This document shows, piece by piece, positions 47,249 through 59,955 of a stretch of 64,000 bases of DNA. The stretch lies in NCBI GenBank assembly GCA_947039955.1, contig CAMRAC010000005.1, forward strand, positions 1 to 64,000. Direction: 5' to 3'. Made by a program: the position numbers and the translations under genes. The notes under the pieces were generated by a model. The model saw only the letters and a program-made list of their open reading frames with translations. It had not been told where the DNA came from and made no database searches. Numbering within the stretch: the stretch's first letter is position 1; the number at the start of each line of letters is the position of its first letter. The DNA comes from an uncultured Mycoplasma sp. GTDB lineage: Bacteria; Bacillota_I; Bacilli_A; Mycoplasmatales; Metamycoplasmataceae.

Positions 47249-49631
47249 CTATGATGGTACTTTCTTCGATCTTTTGATCATCTTTCCAAGCATGTTTTTC
47301 ATGTTTTATTTCCACTGCTTTTCTTTTGATTTTATTTTCTAAACCCATTCATCTATTGTATTGTTCTTTAGTTGAATATACATAATGATTATCACTACAT
47401 TTAAAAAATTCTGGTGATTTAAGTGACTTCTGTTGTTCTTCTAAATAATTCAGTCCGAAAGTCGAAGCCTCGAAAGGTTTATTTGCATTAGAAATCTTAG
47501 GGATTGAATTGAATAAGTTGATTGTGTATGGGTGAATTGGATTTGCATAAACTTTTGAAGTTTCTCCATATTCAACTATTTTTCCTAAGTGCATAATATT
47601 AACTTTATCAGCAATATATTCAACCATTGATAAATCATGAGCAATAAAGATTAGTGCAACGTTTTTAGTTTTACATAAATCTTTTAACAAGTTTACCACT
47701 TGAGCTTGAATAGAAATATCTAGAGAAGCAATTGGCTCATCTGCAATAATTAATTTTGGATTTGATATCAAAGCTCTAGCAATAACTATCCTTTGTCTTT
47801 GACCTCCTGAAAACTCATGAGGGTATCTTCAAGCAAATTGTCTTAATAAACCAACCTCTTCAAGAGATTTGTAGATCTTTTCTTTTAACAATATTTTTTT
47901 AACAAATGTTTTTGATAATTTATTTTCTTCCACACCGACTAAGTGTTTCATTTTTGTAAAGTCAGATTTTAAATTAACAACTTCTATTTCAAACGACTTC
48001 AAAGACTCTTTCTTTTGTTTCACTTTGTTATTATAAAACCCAACAAGTTGATGTGTTTTTTCTCTTGAAAATTCTTGTTGAGCACAGTAATTTTTCAATC
48101 CTATTAAAAACTCTTTATGAATTTCTTCGAATTGATCATTTAATGAATCAATGACTATTTTGTAATTTTTGTTTAATTCTTTTTCGATAGCAATATCTTC
48201 TCTTAAAATTAATATTTCACTATTAAAATCACGCAAGAACATTTCTAGCTCTCATTTATGTTCATCAAAAGTGTTTTGAAAATCTTTTTTAGCAGACAAA
48301 ATATCAATATCTGATTTATGAGGACTTGATTTAATTTTTAAAATTTGTGTTTTTTCATCTAGAGTTATTTTTTTCTCAACAACTGTATTATCAACAGCTA
48401 ATTTATTTGTTGAAGAGATACTAAGAAATGATAAAATTTGAAAATCAAATTCACTTCTTAATAATTGTCTAATCTTTTTAGTGTATGAAGGCTCATCAAC
48501 ACTTACTTGTTTCGAGATAGTTAATCAATTAGTAATACTGTCATTTAATGATGAAATTAAATCATCAATATCTTCCAAAGCAAGGAAAGTTAATTTAGAA
48601 ACATTTGATCTTAATAAGTTGTGTGCATATTTATAAACTGAGTACTTTTTCTTTAACTTATTGAATTTTATATAATCTGTTTCTTTATTAGCAAGTTCGT
48701 TAAGAGAAAGGTAAGTGTTTTTGTATTCTAATAAATAAGATAATAAAATATTTTTAACATTAGAGATGTTTTCATTATAAATCTTTCTATCGTCACTAAT
48801 AGATTCTTTTAATTTAACTCTTTCCATACCTATTAAATACTTACTTAATGATTTTGTAGATAGTTCCATTGTCAATTCTAATTTTTCTTTAGATTTTTTT
48901 AATTTGCTTTCATGTTCTAATAAATTGTTATTTCTATAATCTGCTTGATTTGAATAATATTCTTGCAATAATTCTTCATTATTAACGAATACTTTCTTAA
49001 CATAATATGATTCCTTAGATTGTCTTGAATCTAAGTAACTAAAATATGAGTTAAATGAATTGTCAATTTTATTTTCTTCAAAATTAAATTTAAATCCAGT
49101 AAACTCTTCTTTTCATTCTTTAATAAATGATTCTGTTTGAGCATTCAATTCTTTTATATTAGAGTATTCTATTCCTTCAACTTTCCTTTGGAAAGAATAT
49201 TTAAAGTTTTCTAAAACTTCTTGTCAGTCTTTAAAGATATCTTCATATTCATACTTCATTATTTTATTAACCATTAAAGGTTCTTTTAAAATAGAATAAA
49301 CATTTTGTTGTCCATCTAATGATGCATGCGGATCTTGGAAAATCATTTGCATATTTTTATGAAGAAATAAATTTCTTTTTTTAGATATTTTCTTCCCTGA
49401 GATAATTTGATTATTCAAAGAAATGAATCCAGAGAAGTCGCTATATAACCTAATTAGCAATCTACCAACAGTTGTTTTTCCTGATCCTGATTCACCAATC
49501 AATCCCATAACTTCTCCTGGTTTTACAGTAAAGCTTATTTCATCAATAGCTTTTACTACACCATGGTTAGTGTGAAAAGATTTCTTAAGTCCTTTAACAA
49601 CTAATAAAGGTTCGTTATTTTTGTTATTCAT
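47235..49631 (-). CDS. oppF: Oligopeptide ABC transporter ATPase OppF with large coiled-coil insert
   Basis: 798 residues, over twice a bacterial OppF. Walker A GESGSGKT (46-53) and Q-loop IFQDPHASL come first; then about 450 residues (about 130-585) of Lys/Glu/Leu-rich helical sequence with many heptads interrupt the ABC domain; then the signature FSGGQRQR (607-614), Walker B LIIADEPIASLD and H-loop IAHD follow. The C-terminal OppF tail is present. All catalytic motifs survive, so the ATPase should fold around the insert. Such long OppFs are known in mycoplasmas. Four TGA-encoded Trp or more. Confidence 0.93.
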
Positions 49632-50700
49632 TGAACACCTTCTTAAAGTAATTTAGTCTTGTTTCTAATTGAGGAGTTATTTCTACATCTGGAGATCTTT
49701 CATCAAGCAATCATGTTGCTGCGAAATGAGTTTTTGATATTTGAAATAACGGTGGTTCCTTTTTAAAATCAATTTCTAGAGCAAATTGATTTCTTGGTGC
49801 AAAAGGATCTCCTGATGGTAAGTTTGCCATATCAGGAGGAGTTCCTGGGATGTTAAATAGTTTTTCACTCTTATTTTCTGGAATTGAAGAAATAAGCGCT
49901 CAAGTATATGGATGTGCGGGTCTAGTAAAGATATCTTTTTTTGTTCCTGATTCCACAATCTTACCAGCATACATTACATAAATGTAATCACAGAATTTAG
50001 CGATAACAGAAATATTATGAGAAATAAATATGATTGAAATATTATATTTAGTTCTAATATCTTCAAACAAAGATAAAACAGAAGCTTGAACCGTTGGGTC
50101 TAATGCGGTTGTAGGCTCATCCGCAATAATTAAATCAGGCTTAGCAGCAACAATCATCGCAATTACAACTCTTTGTTTCATTCCACCACTAAATGTATGT
50201 GGATATGAATTGAATTTTTCTTTAGCGTTTCTTATTCCAAAAGATTCTAATAAATTAATTAAGTAGGCTGTCTTTGATTGGGTTGTAGGGAAATCTTCAT
50301 TGTCTTTTAAAACATCAAGTAATTGTTTTCCTATTGTTCTAGTTGGATTCAAAGAAGTTAATGGATCTTGAGGGATATAACCAATTTTTTTACCTCTAAT
50401 TTTTGATCATTCTCTATTTTTCAAATCTTTTAGAGAAATATCATCAATTTTCATTTCATCTGATTCAGTAATTGATAATTCATTTAAGTTCATTAGCGCT
50501 TTTGAAGTAACTGATTTTCCAGAACCAGATTCTCCTACAAGTCCAACTATTTGTCCTCTAAGAATTTTTAAATCAACACCTCTCACAATTCTAATAACTT
50601 TTTTTCTATTAAGATTAAATGAAACAGTCAGGTTTTTAACATTTAATAAAACATCGTTTTTTGGATGAACTTCATGTAATTTATCGTTTGTATTATTCAT
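49624..50700 (-). CDS. oppD: Oligopeptide ABC transporter ATPase OppD
   Basis: 358 residues, normal length. Walker A GESGSGKS, Q-loop YIPQDPLTSLNP, signature FSGGMKQR, Walker B LIIADEPTTALD and H-loop ISHN are intact. The C-terminal peptide-transporter domain has RPAHPYTWALISSIPE and GTPPDMANLPSGDPFAPR, but lacks the four-cysteine Fe-S cluster found in some OppDs. Overlaps oppF by 8 bases. Confidence 0.96.
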
Positions 50701-51938
50701 TATTTACCCCCTGCTAATTTTGGATCTAAAGCATCATGTAATCCATTTGCAATAAATTGTGTTGATAGTGATATAAGCAATAATATTAAAGATGGTAATA
50801 ATAATATTCAAATATTGTTTTCAACTTGACTTCTTGCTTCATTCAGAATTGTTCCTAAGTTAGGTTCTCCTCCGTGAGGAATAAATCCTAAGAATGATAG
50901 TGAAGAAATAAAGAAGATTACAATTACTATTCTTTGAACAAGTGATGTTGCTAGTTTACCAATTATTGCCGGTAAAGCATGGAAGAATATTTGTCTATTT
51001 GTTGATGCTCCAATTGATTTAGAAGCTAAGATATATTCTTGATCTTTAACTGTTATCATTCATAATCTTGTTTGGTAAACAGGGGCTGTTCAACCAATTA
51101 TTACTAATGATAAGAATAGTGTACCAAAGTTTACATCTTTAAATAATGAAACTAATAATAAGAATCAAATAATACTTGGAACATTTTTAATGATATCAAT
51201 TACTCTTGTTAAAACAGTATCAATTCAAGTACCTGCATGGAAACCTAAGTAAGCCCCAATAACAATACCAATTACTGTCTCAACAAAAGCAACTAAAATT
51301 GATAACATTAATGAATCTCTTGTAGCAGTTCATGTTCTTGTTCAAATATCTATTCCCTCTTGGGTTGTACCTACGATAGTTCCAAAACCACCAGCATTAG
51401 GATCTGTTATTTGTAGTGTTGCGTTTATCAAATCATACTTATTATAAGTAACTAATCAATCTCCATTAGGAGTTAATTCTTTCTTATCTGCAAGAGCACC
51501 CAAAACCTTTTCGACATGCTCGAGTTGTGTGGTTGTTAGAACTTCAGTTACTATAGGAGCATACGAAGGAGGTAAGTTTGAAATAAATTGATAATCAATA
51601 GGTAAAATAGCTGTATTAGATCCGAATTGTGAAATAGCAGGAGCTATAATTGAAATCAAAAATATTGATGCAAAAACAATAAGAGATATTAGTGCAAAAT
51701 AGTTTTTGAAAAACCTTCCCGCAATATCAACTCCGATTCTTTTTTGTTTTCCACTTAAAGAACTCATTCCAGAAGATCTTTCCAGTTCTACAAATTTAAA
51801 TAAATTTTCATTCAAAGAAAGATCTAAATTTTCTTTGACATATTCTTTATCTGTATGAATAACTGTTGTTTCTGGCGTTGGTTCAATGTGAGAGAATTCA
51901 CTGTAGTTGAATTCTTTTTCATCATGATTATTCTTCAT
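50700..51938 (-). CDS. oppC: Oligopeptide ABC permease OppC
   Basis: 412 residues. A polar acidic N-terminus of about 75 residues precedes the first helix, longer than in most OppC. The EAA loop YILASKSIGASTNRQIFFHALP marks the ATPase contact, and the end IANGLHDALDPKL is typical. Candidate starts at 51944 and 51938; the GAGG at 51951-51948 is 9 bases before the second, which is chosen. Stop and oppD start overlap (TAATG). Confidence 0.94.
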
Positions 51939-53061
51939 CTTCATCCACCTCACTTGTGTAATTTTTTAATCCAACAAGAGATTCAATATCAACTGTTGCT
52001 GTGTCGTAACTTACCTCTTCAGGCAAAATTCCGTTTTTCTTATTTTTCATAGCTAATTTATAGTTTTTGTGAACTTTAACTCTGTTAATAATATTATTTA
52101 TGTAATTTATTTTCCCTCTTTCAACAAACATAATTCTTGGATCAATAACTATGTATAGGAAGTCTAATAATATTTGAATCATCAAAGAAATAGAAGCATA
52201 AAATATTATTGAAAACATAATGATATTAATTTCTCCATTAGGAAATGCATGAATAATAACTGAAGAAGAACCAGGAACATTGAAAAATTGTTCAATAACA
52301 ACATTCCCCGCCAATAAGACAACGAATGAAGGTAACATAAATGAAATAATTGGAATTGATATATTTCTTAAAATATGTTTAAAGAAAATATCAACTGATG
52401 ATAAACCCTTACCTTTAGCAATCAAAACTTGATTAGAAGTTAATATTGTAGTAATTTGGTTTCTCATTAAAATTGTATAGGCTGCTAGAGAAGCTAAAGT
52501 AACCGTTAATATAGGAAGCATTAATGACTTTAATGATAAAAGTAATCCGACATCTTCTGGTAGTTTAAAATCAAATAAAATTAAACCATTTGAATTTACA
52601 GCTATTAAAATCATGATAGGAGCGATAACAAATGATGGCAATCCAATAAATGTTACAACGAATACATTGACAACAGCTTCAATTCAAGTACCTCTTTTGT
52701 ATCCAGCTAATATTCCAAGACTACCTCCGATTAAAGAAGAAAATATCAATGCAGGAACAGTTATTAAAAGTGTTCACTTCAACGGAATAAAGAAGAATGC
52801 AGGAATCGATGTAGATTCACCACCTTGTGGAACATATATTTTACCAAATGTACCGCTAAAGACATCACCTATATACCTACCAAATCTTACAAGTATTGGA
52901 TCATTTAATCCTGCTTTTTCAGCTAACTCTGCAGCATTCTCAGGATCTCCTCCTGAAAATGGATTTTTTGAAAATGAAGCAACCAAAAGATAAACCACAG
53001 TTACTAGAATAATCATTGTTACTAATGCTAATAATGTTCTTTTTAAAACGTACCTAAACAT
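51928..53061 (-). CDS. oppB: Oligopeptide ABC permease OppB
   Basis: 377 residues. MFRYVLKRTLLALVTMIILVTVVYLL is the typical first helix. The EAA loop VLIAKGKGLSSVDIFFKHILRN and the following VIEQFFNVPGSS segment are standard. The C-terminal 60 residues form an extra cytoplasmic tail ending in acidic residues. GGTGAT 5 bases before the ATG supports 53061 over the upstream GTG (53070). Overlaps oppA by 8 bases and oppC by 11. Confidence 0.94.
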
Positions 53062-55771
53062 CTTTATCACCCAACCTTATATCTGATAAGTATAAAATAC
53101 CTGATTCAGTTGTTGGATATAAGTAATCTGATAAAACCAAAGATAATGAAGTTGCGCTAGCATCATCAATTGAAATATCACTTTCCATAGCAAAACCAGC
53201 AATGATATTTAATTCAACAATTAAATCAGTTATTTCTTGAGCACCTTTTACTCCAGAGAATTTGTTTTGGTATCCTAAAAAGAATTTAGCAAACTCTGTA
53301 CCCATTGCATAACCTTTAGCTGCGAATGTAGAATCTAAATTATTGTTTTGATCATTAGTAAAGTTAATTCAATCTTCAATTTTTAGCCCCGCAGGAAGCG
53401 TAGGATTTAATTCCACTTTCATAGCTTTAGAAAGTTTTGTAAACTCTGGACTGTTTTTTTGAAGAGTTTTATTTGCATCATCAGAATATAGCGAGAAAGC
53501 TCCCAACAAAGATATACCTTTACCATGTGATATACCATCTATATAACTACCAATACCTTCATAATCATAACCTCATCCATTAAAATCAGATATTCCTCTA
53601 TTATCATTTACAGCTGCCATCATTTCATCTCTATTATTAGGAACATAAACAACTGGTTGCAAACGACCTTTACTATCTAATTGTTGTATTGTTTTAACAA
53701 TCATATTTAATTGATCGATTTTTATTTTGTTTGAACTCGCATCTGCATAAGGATATACAATTGATCACTGTAATGGGTTTGCTGTTGTAATATTTGCATC
53801 ATCCAATAATTTTTCAATTTGCTTTTTAATATCTGCAAAACCTTTATTTTTATATTGTTCATCAATACTTGAAGAGTTGTTCATGAATATACTTTTCATT
53901 TCAGCTTCAGTAGTAACCACTTTATTGCCGGCAGCATCAAAATACCCAATAGAATTTACCTCGTTCGCAAAATCAAAAGGAGTTTTATCAATACTAGAAT
54001 TATATCGTGCATTAGGTGCGGTATGATTTAATCATAATTGTTTCAAACCTTTTGTTGAATTGTTTACAAATGTAAATCAATTAATAGAAGCGTTTAATAA
54101 CGTTCTTAATTTAAATCCTGATCCATTAAAAAATGTTGGAGCTGTATTGGCGGTTCCCTTTTTTAAATCTTCAACTGTTGAACCGTACATCACTTTTGCA
54201 TAAGATTCATTAAATAAATAACCTGATGATTCAGTGCTTTTTATCATTCTAGGATCTGTAGTAAGCAATGTTCTTTGAACCAATGAAGTTTTATTAAATT
54301 GCTTAACTTGTAGCAACCCTTTTTCTATAGCAAATTGATCATTACCTTCAAGGCCAAATATTTTTATTTTTTGTTCTTGAGTTAATGTGTTGTAAGGCAT
54401 TTCTGAAACAGTTCCTTCAAAATAATTATTAAAGAGTTGATCATTAAATGTTGGTGAATTAGAGTGTTCAAAAATTATTCTTTCCAATGTATTTGTTTCT
54501 TCTAAAAATTCCTTGTTTCCAAAATGTATGTTTTTCTTGAATATCATTCTATTGTCTTCAGCAGAAACCGGAACATAAGCAGAAGCAAAAAGATTATCCG
54601 CTCTTGTTTGTCCATATATATAAATACCAAATTTCTCAGCTAAACCACCTATAGTTTCCATGCCTTTATCTGTTTTATATTCAATACCTTTTTGCTCTAC
54701 TACTATTTTATCAATTCACTCCGAAGGTGCTCCAGCTAGTAAAAATGAATTTAAAAACGCTTTATTTACTAGACCTGTGAAATCAAGGTCAGTTTCACCT
54801 TTTAAAGCTGAAACACTAAATACTGATTTGTCTACACCATCTATCTTAATTGTTTTCAAGGTTTCTTCTTCATTCCTTAAAGCTGCAGAATCAACTCCAA
54901 ATAAAGATAAAAGATAATCATTTGGATATTCCTTTTCATTTGTAAATCTTGAGGTTGTACTAGTTTTCTTTATAAAATATTGATCCAAAGTTTCTGAACC
55001 ACCATTTTCACGCCTAAAATTAGTATCAAATAATCAAGTTCTCATGTATGAGTAATAGAAATCTTTTGTGCTAACTTTATACGATGTTTTATCACCATTA
55101 GAGTCCACTCAATATACATCATCACGAACAGTAAATCCTAGTGATGATAATAAAAATTCACCATTTATATTTGGTATTAATACACCATCCTTATCAAGTT
55201 CACCTTTACCATTTAATAAGCCATCAAAGTAATAACTATTAATAGAATTAGAAATATGAACAGTCTTATTAGCATCATCATCAGGGTGAGATCTTAATTT
55301 TATCGTTGGTTGTTTTTCAATATTGGGATCTGAAAACTCAACAAACTCAGCAACATCACTATTAAATACAACTTGGTGTTCAAGACCACCAGGAGTTTTA
55401 AAGGTCAAAATAATTTCTTGTGCCATTTCTAAAGACAATTTACTTATTGAAGATTTTGAAACTTCTAATTTTCCTGTCACAGGGTTTTTTTCGAATTTTG
55501 TTTCTCCTGTAGTTTTTTCTCTAATTAAATTTGTGTTCATTAATGATTCAGGTGTTTTGGTACCGGCTGGTCCATAAGTTGCACTTGTATCAAAATGGTA
55601 ACCCCCTAAAGTTAGTGGTGTAGAACTTCTTATTAGGTATTCTTTTTTATCTGCTATATTTTTTAACTCTCCCGCTGAAAAGTATAGTGCTGCACTAGTT
55701 CCGAAAACTGCAGCAAAAGCCGTTGAAACTCCCAATCATAGCATTAAGTTCTTTTTACTTGTTTTAGTCAT
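53054..55771 (-). CDS. oppA: Oligopeptide-binding protein OppA (mollicute type)
   Basis: 905 residues, much longer than the usual 540, as in other mycoplasmas. An N-terminal helix (10-32) without any cysteine suggests an uncleaved anchor, not a lipoprotein. Sequence similarity to classical OppA is weak; identification comes from leading the oppB-C-D-F operon, size and export signal. I see no Walker A like that of the M. hominis P100 ecto-ATPase, but an eye scan is not decisive. AAGGATA lies 10 bases before the ATG. Confidence 0.85.
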
Positions 55772-55838
55772 ATTTTTTTATCCTTTTTTTATATATTTAA
55801 TATATATTTATTTATTTTTTATTTTATACTTTTTAAAA

Positions 55839-56798
55839 TTAATTAAAATAAGCATTTGCTTGTTTACCCATAATTAGTGGTGTAACAATTTTTGTGGCGA
55901 ATGATATTATCAATAGATTCATTCAAATTTTAATAGGGGAACTCACGAATGATACCAAGAATGAAACTCAGAAATTAATTCCAACTGTTGTTTGATCGGC
56001 CCATGCAATTAATGGAATATTAACAAACTCTGTCAACACTATAAACATTAATAGTGGAACCATCTTAATATAGTTTTGTGGCTTCATAGCGAATCTACAT
56101 ATTACCAAGAACCCAATTATCAATAAGAACCCAGCTCATACAAAAACTAAGAATACGAACTGATTTTGTAAAAATGGAAAATTCTCAAAGGCTGACTTTA
56201 ATATTTCTACAGTCAGAAACCTATCAAATAACACTGTAATAATAAATGCTGTAGATAAAGTAAAGAGCACTGAAGAAACTAAGTTGAAATTTAATAATCT
56301 TGTTTCTTTGGTTTCTTCATTTCTAAGATAAAAAATCTTCTCATCTATCTTTTTTATCTTATCAATAATATTTATTGCTTTATTAGAAGTCAAATCACTA
56401 CCATACTCAGAAATCAAATTGTGGTTTAATTGAATTTTCTTAATATTGTATTTTTTAACCTGAACTCCCTTTGCAAACTTAGGATTAAACTTTTTAAAAT
56501 AAAATCAAGCAAACAATCCCGGAACCATTCCTGAGATTGCTAGCGCGAGTGAATATATAGGGTTATAAAATACGGGGACGAACAAGAAAGTCATTATATC
56601 CGTGGTAAAACCTATTATAAATCCAATTCCCGGACCAAATAAAAATCCAGTGATTTTAACAGGCAAACCTGCTAAAGAAAGTTTAAAATTGGGTAAAGAA
56701 GATATCGCTGCGGCTTGGGCGCCAATTACAACGAATGCTATAGATGTTGCTATAAGAATTGCTATAAAGGCAATTCTTTTTGAATTTCATCTTTTCAT
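55839..56798 (-). CDS. ECF transporter S component with hydrophilic insert
   Basis: 319 residues against about 180 for typical S components. The N-terminal half carries the family pattern: SLPNFKLSLAGLPVKITGFLFGPGIGFIIGFTTDIMTFLF (about 35-75), as in FolT-like substrate-binding subunits. A charged stretch of about 70 residues (about 105-175) then separates the helices, and four more helices follow. Needs an EcfA/EcfT module encoded elsewhere. Substrate (folate or another vitamin) not determinable. AAAGGT is placed before the ATG. Confidence 0.85.
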
Positions 56799-56887
56799 TT
56801 TTACCTTTCAATATTTGTTAATTATAAAGTAATAAGTAAAATGTATAACAATTAAAATAAAAAAATTCCAAAAATGATAAAAAGTTG

Positions 56888-56893
56888 TATTAT
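56888..56893 (+). promoter_or_regulatory. -10 element of a leaderless degV transcript
   Basis: TATTAT ends six bases before the ATG at 56900, with TTCCAA 16 bases further upstream. There is no Shine-Dalgarno. Confidence 0.4.
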
Positions 56894-56899
56894 ATATGT

Positions 56900-57748
56900 A
56901 TGAAAAAATTAGCAATAGTGTTAGACTCTTTTTCAGGTCTATATAAAAATGATATTAAAGAAAATGAAGATATCTTCCTACTTTCTTTACAAGTGCAAGT
57001 TGATGAAGAAGCAATTCAAGAAGGTTTAGAAATTCCTACTCAACAATTAATTAATAAAATTAGAAATGGTGCTAAATGCTCTACTTCATTACCTGTTTTA
57101 TCTTATATGCAAGATTTGATTGACAAGTTAGTTACAGAATATGAAAACGTAATATTCTTACCAATTCCTAGAACTATGTCAGGAACTCTTGACACTTTAT
57201 TGGCATTCACTAAAGAATATAACAATGTAACTGTTATTGATAATCACTTTACAGGAAATACATACTTAGAAGTTGCGAAAAAAAGTATAGAAATGATGGA
57301 AAATAATTCTACAATTGAGAAAGTTGTTTCGTTCATTGAAGAAACAAACAACAACACTATTGGTTTTACTATTCCAAATGACTTACAACCGATTATTAAT
57401 TCAGGAAGATTAAACGGAATTAAAAAACACATTATTACTTCAGGTAATTTTTCAATAATTATAAAAGTTTACAACAAGTTATCAGTTACCGGAATTGCTA
57501 GATCAAAAAAATCAGCTGTTAAAAAAGCTTTTACAAAGATTGAGAAGTTTTGTTCTGAAAACTTTTTGAAAAATGGTTTCTCATATGTACTAATTTATGG
57601 TTATGAAGATACATTCTTAAAATTAGCTAAAGAATACATGAAAGAAAACTCTCTTGAGTTGTATAATGAAATGAAAATATCATTATCAACACTTATCCAC
57701 ACAGGATATGGTTCTATATACATCGGTGTTACTCCAAAAATTTCTTAA
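56900..57748 (+). CDS. DegV family fatty-acid-binding protein
   Basis: 282 residues. The start LAIVLDSFSGL replaces the usual DSSAD motif; CSTSLPVLSYM (the Thr-Ser fatty-acid carboxylate site), the LPIPRTMSGTLDTL segment and the GRLNGIK motif near 165 place it in DegV. These proteins bind long-chain fatty acids for FakA-type kinases. The ATG at 56900 is preferred to the upstream TTG (56885), which lies in the promoter. Promoter appears leaderless. Confidence 0.88.
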   Translation: MKKLAIVLDSFSGLYKNDIKENEDIFLLSLQVQVDEEAIQEGLEIPTQQLINKIRNGAKCSTSLPVLSYMQDLIDKLVTEYENVIFLPIPRTMSGTLDTLLAFTKEYNNVTVIDNHFTGNTYLEVAKKSIEMMENNSTIEKVVSFIEETNNNTIGFTIPNDLQPIINSGRLNGIKKHIITSGNFSIIIKVYNKLSVTGIARSKKSAVKKAFTKIEKFCSENFLKNGFSYVLIYGYEDTFLKLAKEYMKENSLELYNEMKISLSTLIHTGYGSIYIGVTPKIS

Positions 57749-57758
57749 CAATTAGCAA

Positions 57759-58205
57759 TTATTTTTCTTCTAATGATTTTATTATTTTAATTTTCAAACT
57801 TTGTTTGGTTTCATATCAATTCACAAGAATATTTACAGGTATAACTGTAAACACTAATGGAACAATGATTAAGATTCTATACCATTGGTTATCTCCAACT
57901 AATCAAGAACTTAAAAAGATAGACATAAAACATATTAGGATAGGAACTACGAAAGTCATAATAGACATTTTTAATATTTTAAAATAAATTAAGAATAAAG
58001 TTATTGTAATAATAACAATAATAAAAGCAATTGCCACTAAGAAATTATAACCAAGTGAAAGTGGTGGAGTAAATCCAAAATCTTTTCCTAGAAAAAATCA
58101 CATAAAAAAAGAGGGAATTGCAACCACAAATAAAGTATATGCTGGTTTAATCCAACTCTTTGTTCGAGTATTTAAAATAGAAATATCTTTCTTTTTATTT
58201 TTCAA
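57759..58205 (-). CDS. Small membrane protein downstream of thrS
   Basis: 148 residues. Four hydrophobic helices (about 22-42, 50-72, 79-97, 108-127), three TGA-encoded Trp, lysine-rich ends. A TTG start is proposed: AAAGG lies 9 bases upstream and the start falls inside the last 11 bases of thrS, implying coupling. An open frame on the opposite strand (57805-57987) is a shadow. Function not recognised. Confidence 0.65.
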
Positions 58206-59934
58206 GATACAAGGCCTTTAAATATTTAACAATATCTTTTTCATTAACTGTTTCTGTTTTTTCAGAACCGTAAAATCTTAATGATAATTTACTATTTTTA
58301 ACTTCATCACTCCCAATAACCATTTGAATTTTTGTTTTCATGATTTGTGCTTCTCTAATCTTTTTAGATAACCTTTCATTTCTATCATCTACATTAACAT
58401 AAATATTTTCTTTCTTTAGTAAAGTATAAATTTTATCAACATATTCTCTTTGCTCATCACTAACTGGTATTATGGTAACTTGTCTTGGAGACAGTGCAAA
58501 AGGTAGGTTTCCTTTTGTTTGTTCTAGTAAGATAGCTAGGAATCTTTCGTAAGTTCCAATTAAACCTCTGTGAATTAAAACTGGAGATTCAAATTTTCCT
58601 TCTTCATTAATATATTGTAAGTCGAATTTTCTAGGCAATAAGAAATCTAACTGTAGTGTTGACATAGTTATTTCATGGCCAAGAACTGTTTTGATTTGAA
58701 TGTCTATTTTAGGACCATAGAAAGCTGCTTCACCTTTCATTTCAACATATTCGATCTTCAGTTCTTCTAAAACTTTTCTCAAATCTCTTTCAGCTTCATC
58801 TCACATCTTGTCATCATCAAAATACTTTTCTTTATTAAGTGGATCACGAACAGAAAAAGAAACATAATCAATTTCAATATTAAATATTTTTAGCGCTTCA
58901 GAAATTAGAGCATAGTTTCTTTTAAACTCAGAGACTATTTGATCTCTTCTAGCAAAGATATGACCTTCGGTCAATTGCATACTTCTCACTCTTTCCATCC
59001 CTGTAAGAGCTCCTGATTTTTCGTATCTAAATAAGTTTGATTGTTCAGAATATCTAATAGGCAATTCACGGTAAGATCTTCTAGTTGAACGATATATTAA
59101 AATATGGTGAGGACACGTCATTGGACGTAATACTAATTTCTCTTCTTCTGTTTCAATAGGAGAAAACATATCATCTTTGTAATGATCTCAGTGTCCTGAT
59201 TTTACATATAAATCTTTTTCTCCAACTATTGGCGTTAACACTTCTGAGAAACCATACTTGTCATCTAGTTCAAGAATTTTCTTTTCGATTCTTCTTTTGA
59301 TTTTCATTCCATCTTCTAATCAGATTGGGAACCCTTGTCCTGCCAGTTTATCAAACATAAAAAGATTTAATTCTTTACCTAGTTTTCTATGGTCTCTCTC
59401 TTTACGTTCAGAAACTATTTCTAAAAAAGCAGCTAGATCTTCCTTTGTTTCTCAAGCTGTTCCATAAATTCTTGTTAGTTGTTCATTGTCTGAATTACCT
59501 CTTCAGTAAGCCCCTGATAGTGATAATAATTTAAAATGTTTTACATCTTTAATTTTGTCAATGTGTCCACCAGCACATAAATCAACAAATAAATCTTTGT
59601 TTAGATTAGGATCTATGATTGAATAAAAAGTTACATTCTTACCTTGAGAAATGAATTCATCATTCAATTCTTTTTTAAGTGGTTGAGGAGAAAAATCATA
59701 TTTGTAATCTGTGTCTTTCTTATTCATAACAAAAGCATTAGCAACAATCTTTTTCATTTGTTTTTCAATTTTAACTAGGTCAGATTCTAACAATGGATTG
59801 GCAAATTTAAAATCATAGTAAAAACCTTCTTTAGTTGGTGGTCCGAAACCTAAAATAGTATCAGGAAATAACTTAAGTACCGCCATAGCTAAAATGTGTG
59901 ATGTAGTGTGATTTAGTTCTTTATTAAATTTCAT
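58195..59934 (-). CDS. thrS: Threonyl-tRNA synthetase lacking the TGS domain
   Basis: 579 residues. The protein starts directly with the editing domain: HTTSHILA (His8 and His12) and CAGGHI near 120 are the editing-site ligands and look intact. In the class II core, [12 protein letters not shown] (Zn Cys), [17 protein letters not shown] (motif 2) and [19 protein letters not shown] (motif 3) are present, then the anticodon domain. The roughly 60-residue TGS domain of E. coli ThrRS is absent, as in several mollicutes. Confidence 0.96.
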
Positions 59935-59955
59935 ATTTTATCCTTTTATATATTG

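Noticed and set aside
57805-57987. 60-residue plus-strand frame downstream of degV
   Set aside because: It is antisense to a hydrophobic minus-strand gene coupled to thrS, which explains the region better.
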